DNA from: Rugosimonospora acidiphila
Lineage (GTDB): Bacteria; Actinomycetota; Actinomycetes; Mycobacteriales; Micromonosporaceae
NCBI RefSeq assembly: GCF_039543385.1
Contig: NZ_BAABJQ010000016.1
Coordinates: forward strand, 62,001-126,000
Reading direction: 5' to 3'
Length of the DNA: 64,000 bases
Translations under genes and position numbers: made by a program
In this document: positions 21,585 to 29,683 of the stretch, one piece after another
Position numbering within the stretch: position 1 is the first letter of the stretch
Layout of the letters: every line of letters starts with the position of its first letter
Notes under the pieces: model-generated
Told to the model about the DNA's origin: nothing
What the model saw: only the letters and a program-made list of their open reading frames with translations
Database searches by the model: none

Positions 21585-22577
21585 TCAGCTGGCGCCCGAT
21601 CCGTCGTCGGGGCGCCGCGCGGGGTCGGACGGGGCGGGCGGGCCGGACGGGCGGCGCTGGCGGTAGGCCCGCTGGCGGCACGCGCGCGAGCAGTAGTCCC
21701 GGGGCCGACCCCGGACGGCCGGGTCCAGCGGGGTGCCGCAGACCGGGCAGTCCCGCCCGGAGCCCCGGGTCAGGTTTTCGTCACGATTTTCGTCACGCCC
21801 CTCGCCGCCCCGGGCCCGCACGAGTTGCTCGACCCCGTCCAGGGTGCGCGCGAGACCGAAGTCGAACGGGTCCTCGAATTCAGCGAAGCCACCGGCCCTC
21901 CAGAGCCGCCCCACCGCCGGGTACGGCAGCAGCCGCCCGAACAGCTCGTCCTGGCCGTGCCACCACTGCTCCTGCGAGACGCCGGAGTCCCGCTGCTCTC
22001 GCAGTATCTCCTCGGCCTGCCGCGCGGCGGTCTCCACGAACCCGGTCACCAGCGAGACCACGGCGACCACCTGGCGAGCCGGAAGCCCGGTGCGCTCGAC
22101 GATGCCCAGCGCGCGGTCGTACGCCGCGGCGGCGTTCGGGCCGGGCAACCGCCGGCTCCGGGCGGTATGCACGAGCCACAGATGCCTCAGGTGCAGGGCC
22201 CAGTCCTCCCGCGCCCAGCACTCCAGGTCCGCCCGCCAGCCACCGCCCGTGCCGGGCGCGCCCGCGCCGTCGGTGTCGCCGTCGGTGTCGCCCGGCGGCG
22301 CGGCGGCCAGTTCGCCGAAGACCGCGTCCCGCATCAGCTCGACGAGCTCCGCCCGGCCCGGTACGTGCCGGTACAGCGACATGGTCGTGAAGCCCAGCCG
22401 GTCGGCGACGCGACGCATGGACAGCGCACCGAGCCCGTCCGCGTCGGCCAGTTCGACGGCGGTGGCGACGATCCGGTCCAGGCTCAGCCGCGACCTGCCA
22501 TGGCCGCCCCCGCCATCGCCGGCCCCACCGCCCCACAGCAGCTCGATGGCCGGGGCGTCCCGTCCCGCCACGCTCAC
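21585..22577 (-). CDS. TetR regulator fused to a C-terminal zinc-ribbon-like motif
   Basis: A 330-aa protein. Residues about 27-75 are a TetR-type HTH: LDRIVATAVELADADGLGAL then MRRVADRLGFTTMSLYRHV. The ligand domain follows (for example WLVHTARSRRLPGPNAAAAYDRAL), typical of TetR proteins of the TetR_C_1 kind. The end carries DCPVCGTPLDPAVRGRPRDY then CSRACRQRAYRQRR. The four Cys (CPVC...CSRAC) form a short zinc-binding module that occurs on its own in actinobacteria, here joined to a TetR repressor. The GTG at 22577 has GGAGG 3 bases upstream in GCGGAGGG. It is divergent from the beta-helix gene, its likely target. The fusion is unusual. Confidence 0.85.
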   Translation of the reverse strand: MSVAGRDAPAIELLWGGGAGDGGGGHGRSRLSLDRIVATAVELADADGLGALSMRRVADRLGFTTMSLYRHVPGRAELVELMRDAVFGELAAAPPGDTDGDTDGAGAPGTGGGWRADLECWAREDWALHLRHLWLVHTARSRRLPGPNAAAAYDRALGIVERTGLPARQVVAVVSLVTGFVETAARQAEEILREQRDSGVSQEQWWHGQDELFGRLLPYPAVGRLWRAGGFAEFEDPFDFGLARTLDGVEQLVRARGGEGRDENRDENLTRGSGRDCPVCGTPLDPAVRGRPRDYCSRACRQRAYRQRRPSGPPAPSDPARRPDDGSGAS

Positions 22578-22587
22578 CCCTCCGCGC

Positions 22588-22624
22588 TTGACATCCGCTC
22601 GACACGAATGTTTATCGTATAAAC
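22588..22624. promoter_or_regulatory. Divergent promoter with GTTTAT-N3-ATAAAC operator
   Basis: On the plus strand TTGACA (22588-22593) and TTTATC (22611-22616) are 17 bases apart. A palindrome GTTTATCGTATAAAC (22610-22624) covers the -10 region of the beta-helix gene. ATCGTATACG follows as a partial second copy of the ATCGTATA core. It is probably the binding site of the adjacent TetR-type protein. Confidence 0.55.
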
Positions 22625-22664
22625 ACATCGTATACGCAATAAGCCACAGCGGGAAGGTCGGCCC

Positions 22665-24560
22665 ATGCCCGAGAATCAGTTGTACGTCGCGCCCTGGGGC
22701 CGGGACTCCTGGCCCGGTACGCCGCAGCGGCCGCTCGCCAGCCTGCCGGCGGCCCAGCGCGCGGTCCGGGCCCGCACCGCCACCATGACGGCCGACCTCG
22801 TGGTCAACCTGCGCGCCGGCACGTACCGGCTGACCGAGCCGTTCACGCTGGACGGCGAGGCCGGCGACTCGGGCGGCAACGGGTACCGGGTGATCTACCA
22901 GTCCTTCGGCCACGGCACCGCACGGCCGGAGGAGGCGGTGCTCAGTGGTGGCCGGCCGGTCACCGGATGGCGGCCGGTACCCGGGGGCCGCGCCTGGCGG
23001 GCCGACGTCGGCGACCTGCCCACCCGCCAGCTGTACGTGAACGGGCGCCGGGCGCCGCGCGCCACCGTCCGCCCGGGCCTACCGGGAAACGTGACGAAAA
23101 CCGAGACCGGTTTCGTCACAGACAGCACGCTCCCGCAGACCTGGCGCGACCCGGCGAGCATCGAACTCGTCTTCCAGGGAGTCAATCCGTGGTCGGAGGC
23201 GCGCCTCGGGGTGGCCGCGATCTCCGGCGACGAGCGGTCCACCACCATCACCATGGCCCAGCCCGGATTCGGCCGGTCCGGCGAGCTGTACGCCGCGCGG
23301 CTGGACGGCAGGCCGTCCGATCAGTGGGGCATCCTGGCCGCGCCCACCTCGGCGGAGAACAGCGTGAGCTTCCTGACCGAGCCGGGCACGTTCGCCCTCG
23401 AACGGCTGGATGCGCAGCGTCGCGGAGGCGACCGCGCCGCCGGCCAGCACGTCCTGTACTACCTGCCGCTGCCCGACGAGGATCCGGCCACGGCCGAGTT
23501 CGTCGTGCCGGTGCTGGAGCGGCTGGTCGTGGGGCGGGGTACCGGGTCGCGACCGCTGCACGACGTGACCCTGCGGGGGCTGACCCTCTGCCACGCCGGC
23601 TGGACCGAGCCGAGCGGAGCCGGTGGCTTCCTCCACTACCACGGCAACGCATACCACGACGGTGGGCCGCTCGCGCTGGTCGACCTCGCCGAGGGTCTGG
23701 CCCAGCTCGCGGTCCCGGAGAGCCCGGCCCAGGTGCCGGCCGCCGTCGCATTCACGCACACGCAGCGGATCACCTTGCGGGACAACCGGTTCACTCGGCT
23801 GGGCGCGGGCGCGGTGGCCTTCCGGGGAGCGCAGCCGGAGCCAAGTTCCGGCGCCGGCGAGCACCCTCCACGCGGTCAAGCCGGGCCGAGCGAGGACAAC
23901 GCGGTGCTCGGCAACGTCATCGACGATGTCTCCGGCGGCGGGGTGGCGATCGACTCCGGAACCCGTACCCGCGTGGAACGCAACCTGATCCACGATGTCG
24001 GGCGGGAGTACCACGGCTGCCCCGCCGTGTGGGTGGCGGAGTCGCGCGAGGTGACCGTGGCGCACAACGAGATCCACGACGTGCCGTACAGCGGCATCAT
24101 CGTGATGGGCGGCGACCGGGCCGGCCGGGTGCAGGTGGTGGAAAACCTCGTGTACCGCACGATGACGGTGCTCGCCGACGGCGGGGGCATCTACCTCGCC
24201 GGGCCGCAGGGTGCCTCGTACGCCAGCGGCACTCTGGTACGCGGCAACGTCATCCGCGACACCATCACCCCGTACAACTTCGGGCTCTACACCGACTTCG
24301 GGTCGGCGTGGGTGACGGTGCAGGGCAACGCCGTGTACCGCGCCGACACCCCGGCCGTGCTGCGGGTCACGCCGCCGCTGGACAATGTCGCGTTCCTCGG
24401 CAATTTCTGGGACGACGAGCCGGTCGGCCACGACACCCCGCCGCCCGGAGTCACCCTCGCCGGCAACACGGTGCTGCCCCGGGACGGCTTCGAGCAGGCG
24501 CTGGCCGCCGACCCGGCCGGCGCGGACATCCTTGCCGGGGCGGGGCGGCGCGCCGGCTGA
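22665..24560 (+). CDS. Right-handed beta-helix protein, possible carbohydrate-active enzyme
   Basis: A 631-aa protein. The N-terminus (QLYVAPWGRDSWPGTPQRPL then SLPAAQRAVR, followed by LVVNLRAGTYRLTEPF) matches the opening of beta-helix glycosidase/lyase-type proteins such as GH141-like families. The C-terminal half (about 360-570) has many repeats of the form HNEIHDVPYSGIIVMGG and NVIDDVSGGGVAIDSG, which are parallel beta-helix turns. There is no signal peptide, so it is probably cytoplasmic and would act on imported oligosaccharides. The substrate is not known. A TetR-zinc-ribbon regulator is divergent from it across a palindromic promoter. The stop codon lies in a terminator hairpin. Confidence 0.8.
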   Translation: MPENQLYVAPWGRDSWPGTPQRPLASLPAAQRAVRARTATMTADLVVNLRAGTYRLTEPFTLDGEAGDSGGNGYRVIYQSFGHGTARPEEAVLSGGRPVTGWRPVPGGRAWRADVGDLPTRQLYVNGRRAPRATVRPGLPGNVTKTETGFVTDSTLPQTWRDPASIELVFQGVNPWSEARLGVAAISGDERSTTITMAQPGFGRSGELYAARLDGRPSDQWGILAAPTSAENSVSFLTEPGTFALERLDAQRRGGDRAAGQHVLYYLPLPDEDPATAEFVVPVLERLVVGRGTGSRPLHDVTLRGLTLCHAGWTEPSGAGGFLHYHGNAYHDGGPLALVDLAEGLAQLAVPESPAQVPAAVAFTHTQRITLRDNRFTRLGAGAVAFRGAQPEPSSGAGEHPPRGQAGPSEDNAVLGNVIDDVSGGGVAIDSGTRTRVERNLIHDVGREYHGCPAVWVAESREVTVAHNEIHDVPYSGIIVMGGDRAGRVQVVENLVYRTMTVLADGGGIYLAGPQGASYASGTLVRGNVIRDTITPYNFGLYTDFGSAWVTVQGNAVYRADTPAVLRVTPPLDNVAFLGNFWDDEPVGHDTPPPGVTLAGNTVLPRDGFEQALAADPAGADILAGAGRRAG

Positions 24561-24583
24561 TCGGTACCGGCCGGATCAGCCGG
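24553..24583. terminator. Bidirectional hairpin covering both stop codons
   Basis: CCGGCTGATC (24553-24562) pairs with GATCAGCCGG (24574-24583) around an 11-base loop. The stem contains the TGA of the beta-helix gene and, on the other strand, the TGA of the LysE-type gene. Confidence 0.6.
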
Positions 24584-25208
24584 TCACGGCCAGGCGCACC
24601 GCGAGTACCACCATCACCGCGCTGGACACCAGCGCCGTGGCCAGCCTGCCGCGCGCGCCGGCCAGCGCCCGGCCCAGCACCGATCCCCCGGCCGCCACCA
24701 GCAGTTGCCAGCTCGCCGAGGCGGCGAACGCGGCCGCCACGAACAGCACGCCGGCCGGCACCGAGCGGTCGCCGCTGACGGCCTGCCGGCCCAGCACCAG
24801 CGCGCTGAAGTAGACCACGGTGGTCGGGTTGAGCAGGGTGAGGCCGAGCAGTCCGGCGTAGGCGCGCCCCGGGGTGGACAGGGCGATCCGGGCCGGTCGC
24901 GCGGCGAGCGCGTCCCGGTGCGTGCGCCAGGCCGACCAGGCGGTGCGGGCCGCCAGCCCGACAAGTACGACCAGGGCGGTCCACCGCAGCGGCGCGGCGG
25001 CCGGCCGGATCAGCCCGGCGATGGCGGTGCCGCAGGCGACGGCCAGCAGGGCATACAGCCCGTCGGCGGTGGCCACGCCCAGCCCGGCGCCCGCGCCGAC
25101 GGCCAGCGAGGTGCGCGCGGCCAGTCCCATGATGAGTACCCCGATGGCGCCCACCGGAATGGCCACGCCATACCCGGCCAGCAGCCCGGAGAGCAACGCG
25201 TCGGTCAC
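24576..25208 (-). CDS. LysE/RhtB-family amino acid exporter
   Basis: A 210-aa membrane protein with six hydrophobic helices and the family opening GLLAGYGVAIPVGAIGVLIM (residues about 8-27), where the P-x-G segment in the first helix is the LysE/RhtB hallmark. Later LLGLTLLNPTTVVYFSALV (about 118-136) matches the conserved second-half N-P motif. It probably exports an amino acid or related small molecule out of the cell. GTG start at 25208. It follows the suf terminator and ends in a hairpin shared with the convergent beta-helix gene, so it appears to be a single-gene unit. Confidence 0.87.
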   Translation of the reverse strand: MTDALLSGLLAGYGVAIPVGAIGVLIMGLAARTSLAVGAGAGLGVATADGLYALLAVACGTAIAGLIRPAAAPLRWTALVVLVGLAARTAWSAWRTHRDALAARPARIALSTPGRAYAGLLGLTLLNPTTVVYFSALVLGRQAVSGDRSVPAGVLFVAAAFAASASWQLLVAAGGSVLGRALAGARGRLATALVSSAVMVVLAVRLAVTG

Positions 25209-25228
25209 GCCGAGATGGTGGCAAGCGA

Positions 25229-25270
25229 AACCGCCCGTCCGCCACCGAATTTAGTGGCGGACGGGCGGTT
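25229..25270 (-). terminator. suf operon terminator
   Basis: A perfect 17-base stem (25229-25245 with 25254-25270, arm GTGGCGGACGGGCGGTT) and an 8-base loop. On the minus strand it is followed by TTTCGCTT. It lies 18 bases after the sufT stop. Confidence 0.85.
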
Positions 25271-25288
25271 CGTCGTGACTCGGGCGCC

Positions 25289-25615
25289 TCAGACGTTGAA
25301 GCCGAGGGCGCGCAACTGCTCCCGACCGTCGTCGGTGATCTTGTCGGGACCCCACGGCGGCAGCCACACCCAGTTGATCCGGATGTCGCTGACCAGGCCG
25401 CCGCCCGGACCGGTGCACAGCGCCTGCCGCGCCTGGTCCTCGATGACGTCGGTCAGCGGGCACGCCGCCGAGGTGAGGGTCATGTCGACGGTCGCGACAT
25501 TCTCCTCGTCGATGTGGATGCCGTACACCAGGCCGAGATCGACCACGTTGATGCCCAGCTCCGGGTCCACGACGTCCTTGAGCGCCTCTTCGATGTCGGG
25601 CACCGCAGTGGTCAT
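25289..25615 (-). CDS. sufT: SufT/MIP18-family iron-sulfur assembly protein
   Basis: A 108-aa protein of the MIP18/DUF59 family, the last gene of the suf operon. The core IEEALKDVVDPELGINVVDL (about 8-27) followed by LVYGI, and the segment LTSAACPLTDVIEDQA (about 47-62) with a conserved Cys, are diagnostic. The C-terminus has WLPPWGPDKITDDGREQL. It is thought to help deliver or mature Fe-S clusters onto target proteins. Its ATG (25615-25613) overlaps the sufU stop as ATGA, so translation is coupled. A strong terminator follows. Confidence 0.93.
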   Translation of the reverse strand: MTTAVPDIEEALKDVVDPELGINVVDLGLVYGIHIDEENVATVDMTLTSAACPLTDVIEDQARQALCTGPGGGLVSDIRINWVWLPPWGPDKITDDGREQLRALGFNV

Positions 25616-26142
25616 CCTTCGCTCCCTAAATTCGCCGCCGCCGTCACTGTTCCACTGGAACCCGGCCGCTTGACCGCGGCGCCTCCTTCGTCGGCACCGC
25701 TGGCGGCCGCGCGAGCGGCGGCATCCTTGAACGCCATCCACGGTAGCAACGCGCACTTGACCCGGGCCGGGTACTTCGCGACGCCTGCGAACGCGACCGC
25801 GTCCTCCAGTAACTCTTCGTCCGGTTCGGCCTGGCCCTTGGAGCTCATCAGCGTGACGAACGCCTCCTGGCGCCGCAGCGCCTCGTCCAGCCGCCGGCCG
25901 TGGACCAGGTCGTAGAGCACACTGGCCGCCGCCTGGCTGATCGAGCAGCCCATCCCGTCGTACGACACGTCCTGCACCGCGCCGTCGTGCATGTGGACCC
26001 GCAGGGTCACCTCGTCGCCGCAGGTCGGGTTCACGTGGTGCGCCTCGGCCTCGTAGGGCTCGCGCAGGCCACGCCCGTGCGGGTGCTTGTAGTGATCCAG
26101 GATGATCTCCTGGTAGAGCTGGTCGAGCTGGGGCTGCGTCAT
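25612..26142 (-). CDS. sufU: SufU iron-sulfur assembly sulfurtransferase
   Basis: A 176-aa SufU/IscU-like protein. In Gram-positive-type Suf systems SufU is a zinc-dependent sulfur acceptor that activates SufS. The three Cys ligands are visible in VNPTCGDEV (about 38-46), GMGCSIS (about 63-69) and RVKCALLPW (about 127-135), with the active Asp in the first motif. The C-terminus is extended by an Ala/Gly-rich tail (after about 145). The ATG is at 26142; the upstream frame is antisense-like and belongs to sufS. It overlaps sufS by 4 bases (26139-26142) and sufT by 4 bases. Confidence 0.94.
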   Translation of the reverse strand: MTQPQLDQLYQEIILDHYKHPHGRGLREPYEAEAHHVNPTCGDEVTLRVHMHDGAVQDVSYDGMGCSISQAAASVLYDLVHGRRLDEALRRQEAFVTLMSSKGQAEPDEELLEDAVAFAGVAKYPARVKCALLPWMAFKDAAARAAASGADEGGAAVKRPGSSGTVTAAANLGSEG

Positions 26143-27362
26143 GAGAACACCTTCCGCACCTGGTTCAGGCCTCGCACCAGGGCATCGATCTCTTCCGTGG
26201 TGGTGTAGAGGTAGAACGAGGCCCGGGTCATCGCCGGGACGCCGAAGCGCACGCAGGTCGGCCGGGCGCAGTGGTGACCCACCCGCACCTGCACACCGAC
26301 GGTGTCGAGCACCTGACCCACGTCGTGCGGATGCACGCCGGCCAGGTCGAAGGAGATCGTTCCGCCGCGCCCGACCGGTACCGTCGGCCCGAAGATCCGC
26401 AGGCCCTCCACTGTGGACAGAGCGTCCAGGGCGTAGGTCGTGATCTTCCGATCGTGCTCGGCGATCGCCGGCATGCCGATCGCGGTGAGGTAGTCCACCG
26501 CCGCGCCGAGCCCGATCGCCTGCGCGATCGGCGGGGTACCCGCCTCGAACCGCGCCGGGGGGGCCATGAACGTGGTCTTCTCCATGGTGACGGTCTCGAT
26601 CATCGACCCGCCGGCGAGGAACGGCGGCAGGTCGGCGAGGAGTTCGGAGCGGCCCCACAGCACGCCGATCCCCGTCGGGCCCAGCATCTTGTGCCCGGTG
26701 AAGGCGATCAGGTCCACGTCCAGCGCGGCCACGTTCACCGGCAGGTGCGGGACCGACTGGGAGCAGTCGAGCATGACCAGCGCGCCAACCTCGTGCGCCC
26801 GCCGGGTGATCTCTTCGGTCGGGTTGATCGTGCCGAGCGTGTTGGACATGTGCACCACGCTGACCAGCTTGGTGCGCTCGTTGACCAGAGTGTCCAGTGT
26901 GGACAGATCCAGCCGGCCCTCGTCGGTGACCCCGAACCAGCGCAGCGTCGCGCCCGTGCGCTCGCACAACAGCTGCCACGGCACGATGTTGGAGTGGTGC
27001 TCCATCTCGGAGATCACGATCTCGTCGCCCGGGCCCAGCCGCGCCCCGTACGAGTACGCCACCAGGTTGATCGCCTCGGTCGAGTTCTTCGTGAACACGA
27101 TCTCGTCGGGCGAACCGGCGCCGATGAACGTCGCTACCTTCGCCCGTGCGCCCTCGTACGCCTCGGTCGACTCGGTGCCCAGGGTGTGCACCGAGCGGGC
27201 CACGTTGGCGTTGTGCCGCGAGTAGTGCTCGTCGAGCACGTCGAGCACCTGGCGCGGCTTCTGCGACGTGTTGGCGCTGTCCAGGTACGCCAACGGGTAC
27301 CCGTTGACCTCCCGATCCAGGATCGGGAAGTCCTGGCGGATCTTCTCTACGTCGAAACTCAT
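26139..27362 (-). CDS. sufS: Cysteine desulfurase SufS
   Basis: A 407-aa PLP-dependent group II cysteine desulfurase that removes sulfur from cysteine for Fe-S assembly. The PLP-binding Lys is in IAFTGHKMLGPTG (about 222-234). The active Cys lies in RVGHHCARPTC (about 360-370) on a short loop, typical for SufS. The N-terminal YLDSANTSQKP and HSNIVPW (with EMEHHSNIVPW) are family motifs. The preceding sufC and following sufU are on the same strand; the sufS ATG lies 21 bases after the sufC stop. Confidence 0.97.
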   Translation of the reverse strand: MSFDVEKIRQDFPILDREVNGYPLAYLDSANTSQKPRQVLDVLDEHYSRHNANVARSVHTLGTESTEAYEGARAKVATFIGAGSPDEIVFTKNSTEAINLVAYSYGARLGPGDEIVISEMEHHSNIVPWQLLCERTGATLRWFGVTDEGRLDLSTLDTLVNERTKLVSVVHMSNTLGTINPTEEITRRAHEVGALVMLDCSQSVPHLPVNVAALDVDLIAFTGHKMLGPTGIGVLWGRSELLADLPPFLAGGSMIETVTMEKTTFMAPPARFEAGTPPIAQAIGLGAAVDYLTAIGMPAIAEHDRKITTYALDALSTVEGLRIFGPTVPVGRGGTISFDLAGVHPHDVGQVLDTVGVQVRVGHHCARPTCVRFGVPAMTRASFYLYTTTEEIDALVRGLNQVRKVFS

Positions 27363-27383
27363 GATGAGGCTCCCGTTCCGCGC

Positions 27384-28145
27384 CTAGGCCGCCGCGCTGA
27401 CGAAGCGCTCGTACCCCTCGGCCTCCAGCCGCTCGGCGAGCTCGGGCCCGCCCTCCTCGACGATCCGGCCGGCGACGAACACGTGCACGTGGTCCGGCTT
27501 CACGTAGCGCAGGATCCGGGTGTAGTGGGTGATCAGCAGCAGGCCGGTGTCGCCGGTCTCGCGCACCCGGTTGACTCCCTCGCTGACCACCCGCAGCGCG
27601 TCGATGTCCAGGCCCGAGTCGGTCTCGTCGAGGATGGCCACCTTGGGCTTGAGCAGTTCCAGCTGGACGATCTCGTGCCGCTTCTTCTCACCGCCGGAGA
27701 AGCCCTCGTTGACGTTGCGCTGGGCGAAGGCCGCGTCCATGCCGAGGCGGTCCATCGACTCCTTGAGTTCGCGGCCCCAGGTGCGCAGCTTCGGCGCCTC
27801 ACCGTCGACCGCGGTCTTCGCGCTGCGCAGGAAGTTGGCCACCGAGACGCCGGGCACCTCGACCGGGTACTGCATGGCCAGGAACAGGCCGGCGCGGGCC
27901 CGCTCGTCCACGGTCATGGCCAGCACGTCCTGCCCGTCCAACAGCACGCTGCCGCCGGTGATCTGGTACTTCGGGTGGCCGGCGATGGAGTACGCCAGGG
28001 TGGACTTGCCGGAGCCGTTGGGGCCCATGATGGCGTGCGTCTCACCCGCCCGTACCGTCAGGTCGACGCCGGCCAGGATCGGCTTGAGCTGCCCCTCGGG
28101 CAGCTTCACCGACACCTGCAGGTCACGGATTTCAAGGACACTCAC
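27384..28145 (-). CDS. sufC: SufC ATPase of the Fe-S scaffold
   Basis: A 253-aa ABC-type ATPase that forms the SufBCD scaffold complex. Walker A is GPNGSGKSTL (about 40-49), signature FSGGEKKR, and Walker B VAILDETDSGLD, where the ETDSGLD form is specific to SufC. The H-loop is ITHYTRI. No membrane segments. GTG 28145 is the start: it overlaps the stop of the Rieske gene as GTGA (28142-28145) and the protein then opens MSVLEIRDLQVSV. It is transcribed with the whole suf operon. Confidence 0.97.
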   Translation of the reverse strand: MSVLEIRDLQVSVKLPEGQLKPILAGVDLTVRAGETHAIMGPNGSGKSTLAYSIAGHPKYQITGGSVLLDGQDVLAMTVDERARAGLFLAMQYPVEVPGVSVANFLRSAKTAVDGEAPKLRTWGRELKESMDRLGMDAAFAQRNVNEGFSGGEKKRHEIVQLELLKPKVAILDETDSGLDIDALRVVSEGVNRVRETGDTGLLLITHYTRILRYVKPDHVHVFVAGRIVEEGGPELAERLEAEGYERFVSAAA

Positions 28146-28468
28146 GGGGTAACTCCATTGCTTGGTTCCAACGTGACGAAGACAGAGCCGTCGCGGATCT
28201 CGACGGGATAGACGGGCACCGGTTCGGTGGCCGGCAGGCCGGTCGGCTCCCCGGTGCGCAGGTCGAACCGCGACCCATGCAGCCAGCACTCCAGCGTGCA
28301 GCCCTCGATCTCACCCTCGGACAGCGGCACCGCGGCGTGCGTGCACTCGTCGTAGACCGCGTACACCTCGCCGTCGTCGGTGCGCACCACGGCGACCGGG
28401 ATGCCCTCCAGCTCGACGCCGATCGCGCTGCCGGGCTTGAGGTCCTCCAGCTCACAAACCTTGATCAC
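28142..28468 (-). CDS. Rieske-type [2Fe-2S] ferredoxin within the suf operon
   Basis: A 108-aa ferredoxin of the non-heme oxygenase type. The cluster ligands are DECTHAAVPLS (Cys, His about 42-44) and ECWLHGSRFDL (Cys, His about 60-63), the C-x-H ... C-x-x-H Rieske pattern. It lies between sufD and sufC with 4-base overlaps on both sides, so it is part of the operon and probably cotranslated. A role in electron supply for cluster assembly, or as a carrier, is inferred. Actinobacterial suf operons often include such a gene. Confidence 0.92.
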   Translation of the reverse strand: MIKVCELEDLKPGSAIGVELEGIPVAVVRTDDGEVYAVYDECTHAAVPLSEGEIEGCTLECWLHGSRFDLRTGEPTGLPATEPVPVYPVEIRDGSVFVTLEPSNGVTP

Positions 28469-29649
28469 GCCGATGCCTCCTGCAGCCGGGCCTCGATGTC
28501 GGCGCTCAACCGCTCGCGCAGCCCCTCAACAGGGATCTTGTTCAGCAGCTCGGCGAAGAAGCCACGGACCACCAGCCGGCGGGCCTCGGTCTCCGGGATG
28601 CCCCGGGCCATCAGGTAGAACAGCTGCTCGTCGTCGAACCGGCCGGTCGCGCTGGCGTGCCCGGCGCCGACCACCTCACCGGTCTCGATCTCCAGGTTGG
28701 GTACCGAGTCGGCCCGCGCGCCGTCGGACAGCACCAGGTTCCGGTTGACCTCGTACGTGTCGGTGCCGGTGGCCTCGGCACGGATCAGCACGTCGCCGAC
28801 CCACACCGTGTGCGACTCGGCGCCCTGCAGCGCCCCCCGGTAGTTCACGTTGCTGCGGCAGTCCGGCACCGCGTGGTCGACCAGCAGCCGGTGCTCGAAG
28901 TGCTGCCCCGCGTCGGCGAAGTACAGCCCGTACAGCTCGGCCTCGCCGCCCCGGTCGGCGTAGTCCACGCTGGCGTACTGGCGGACCAGGTCGCCGCCCA
29001 GCGACACCTGCACGTGTACCAGCTTGGCGTCGCGGCCCAGCCGGAAGCGCAGGTGCTGCGCGTGTACCGCGTCGGAGTCCCAGTCGGCCACGGTGACCAG
29101 GGTCAGCCGGGCACCCGCGCCCACCGATACCTCGACGTTGTCGGCCAGCGTGCCGTGGCCCTCGTACCGCAGCACGAGCGTCGCCTCGGCCAGCTCGCCG
29201 ACCTCGACGAAGGTGTGGCCGAACGCGGCGAGTTCGACCGGTCCGCCGGACACCTCGATGACGGCCGGTTCGGCGGGCGTGGCCCGGGCGGCGACGCTGA
29301 TCAACGTGGCACTGTCGAACGAGCCGTACGCCAGCGCGCTGATCCGGTCGAACGGGGTCAGCACGCTGCCGACGCGCGGGTCGTCCCGGCCGATCCCGCT
29401 GACCGTGACGCCGGCCGGCAGCGGTCCGTCGCTGAACGCCGGCCAGTGCGCGGCATCCTCTTCGACGTCGCTGACCTTCATCCGGTCCAGGCCACGCAGC
29501 CGCTTGAGCGGGGTGAACCGCCACTCCTCCTCACGCCCGGTCAGCGTGGGGAAGTCGGCCACGTCGAACGAGCGCAGCGCCTGAGACTTGGTCTTGGGCG
29601 GAGGCGCGGCTATTGAGGCGGGCGCAGTCATGTCCTTCGGGTTCTCCAT
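28465..29649 (-). CDS. sufD: SufD scaffold protein
   Basis: A 394-aa SufD, partner of SufB and SufC in Fe-S cluster assembly. The central parallel beta-helix region includes VGAGARLTLVTVADWDSDAV and SVDYADRGGEAELYG; the C-terminal part has HASATGRFDDEQLFYLMARG and RRLVVRGFFAELL, which are shared with SufB. A short N-terminal extension begins MENPKDMTAPAS; a second ATG 6 codons later is also possible. It ends in a 4-base overlap with the Rieske gene. Between sufB and sufD there are 34 bases. Confidence 0.95.
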   Translation of the reverse strand: MENPKDMTAPASIAAPPPKTKSQALRSFDVADFPTLTGREEEWRFTPLKRLRGLDRMKVSDVEEDAAHWPAFSDGPLPAGVTVSGIGRDDPRVGSVLTPFDRISALAYGSFDSATLISVAARATPAEPAVIEVSGGPVELAAFGHTFVEVGELAEATLVLRYEGHGTLADNVEVSVGAGARLTLVTVADWDSDAVHAQHLRFRLGRDAKLVHVQVSLGGDLVRQYASVDYADRGGEAELYGLYFADAGQHFEHRLLVDHAVPDCRSNVNYRGALQGAESHTVWVGDVLIRAEATGTDTYEVNRNLVLSDGARADSVPNLEIETGEVVGAGHASATGRFDDEQLFYLMARGIPETEARRLVVRGFFAELLNKIPVEGLRERLSADIEARLQEASA

Positions 29650-29683
29650 CGTGGGTTGCTCGACTCGGGGCGGTGGCGGCCGG

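Noticed and set aside
26271..28211. A 646-codon plus-strand open frame across sufS and sufC
   Set aside because: It is antisense to two certain genes and lacks any recognisable motif.
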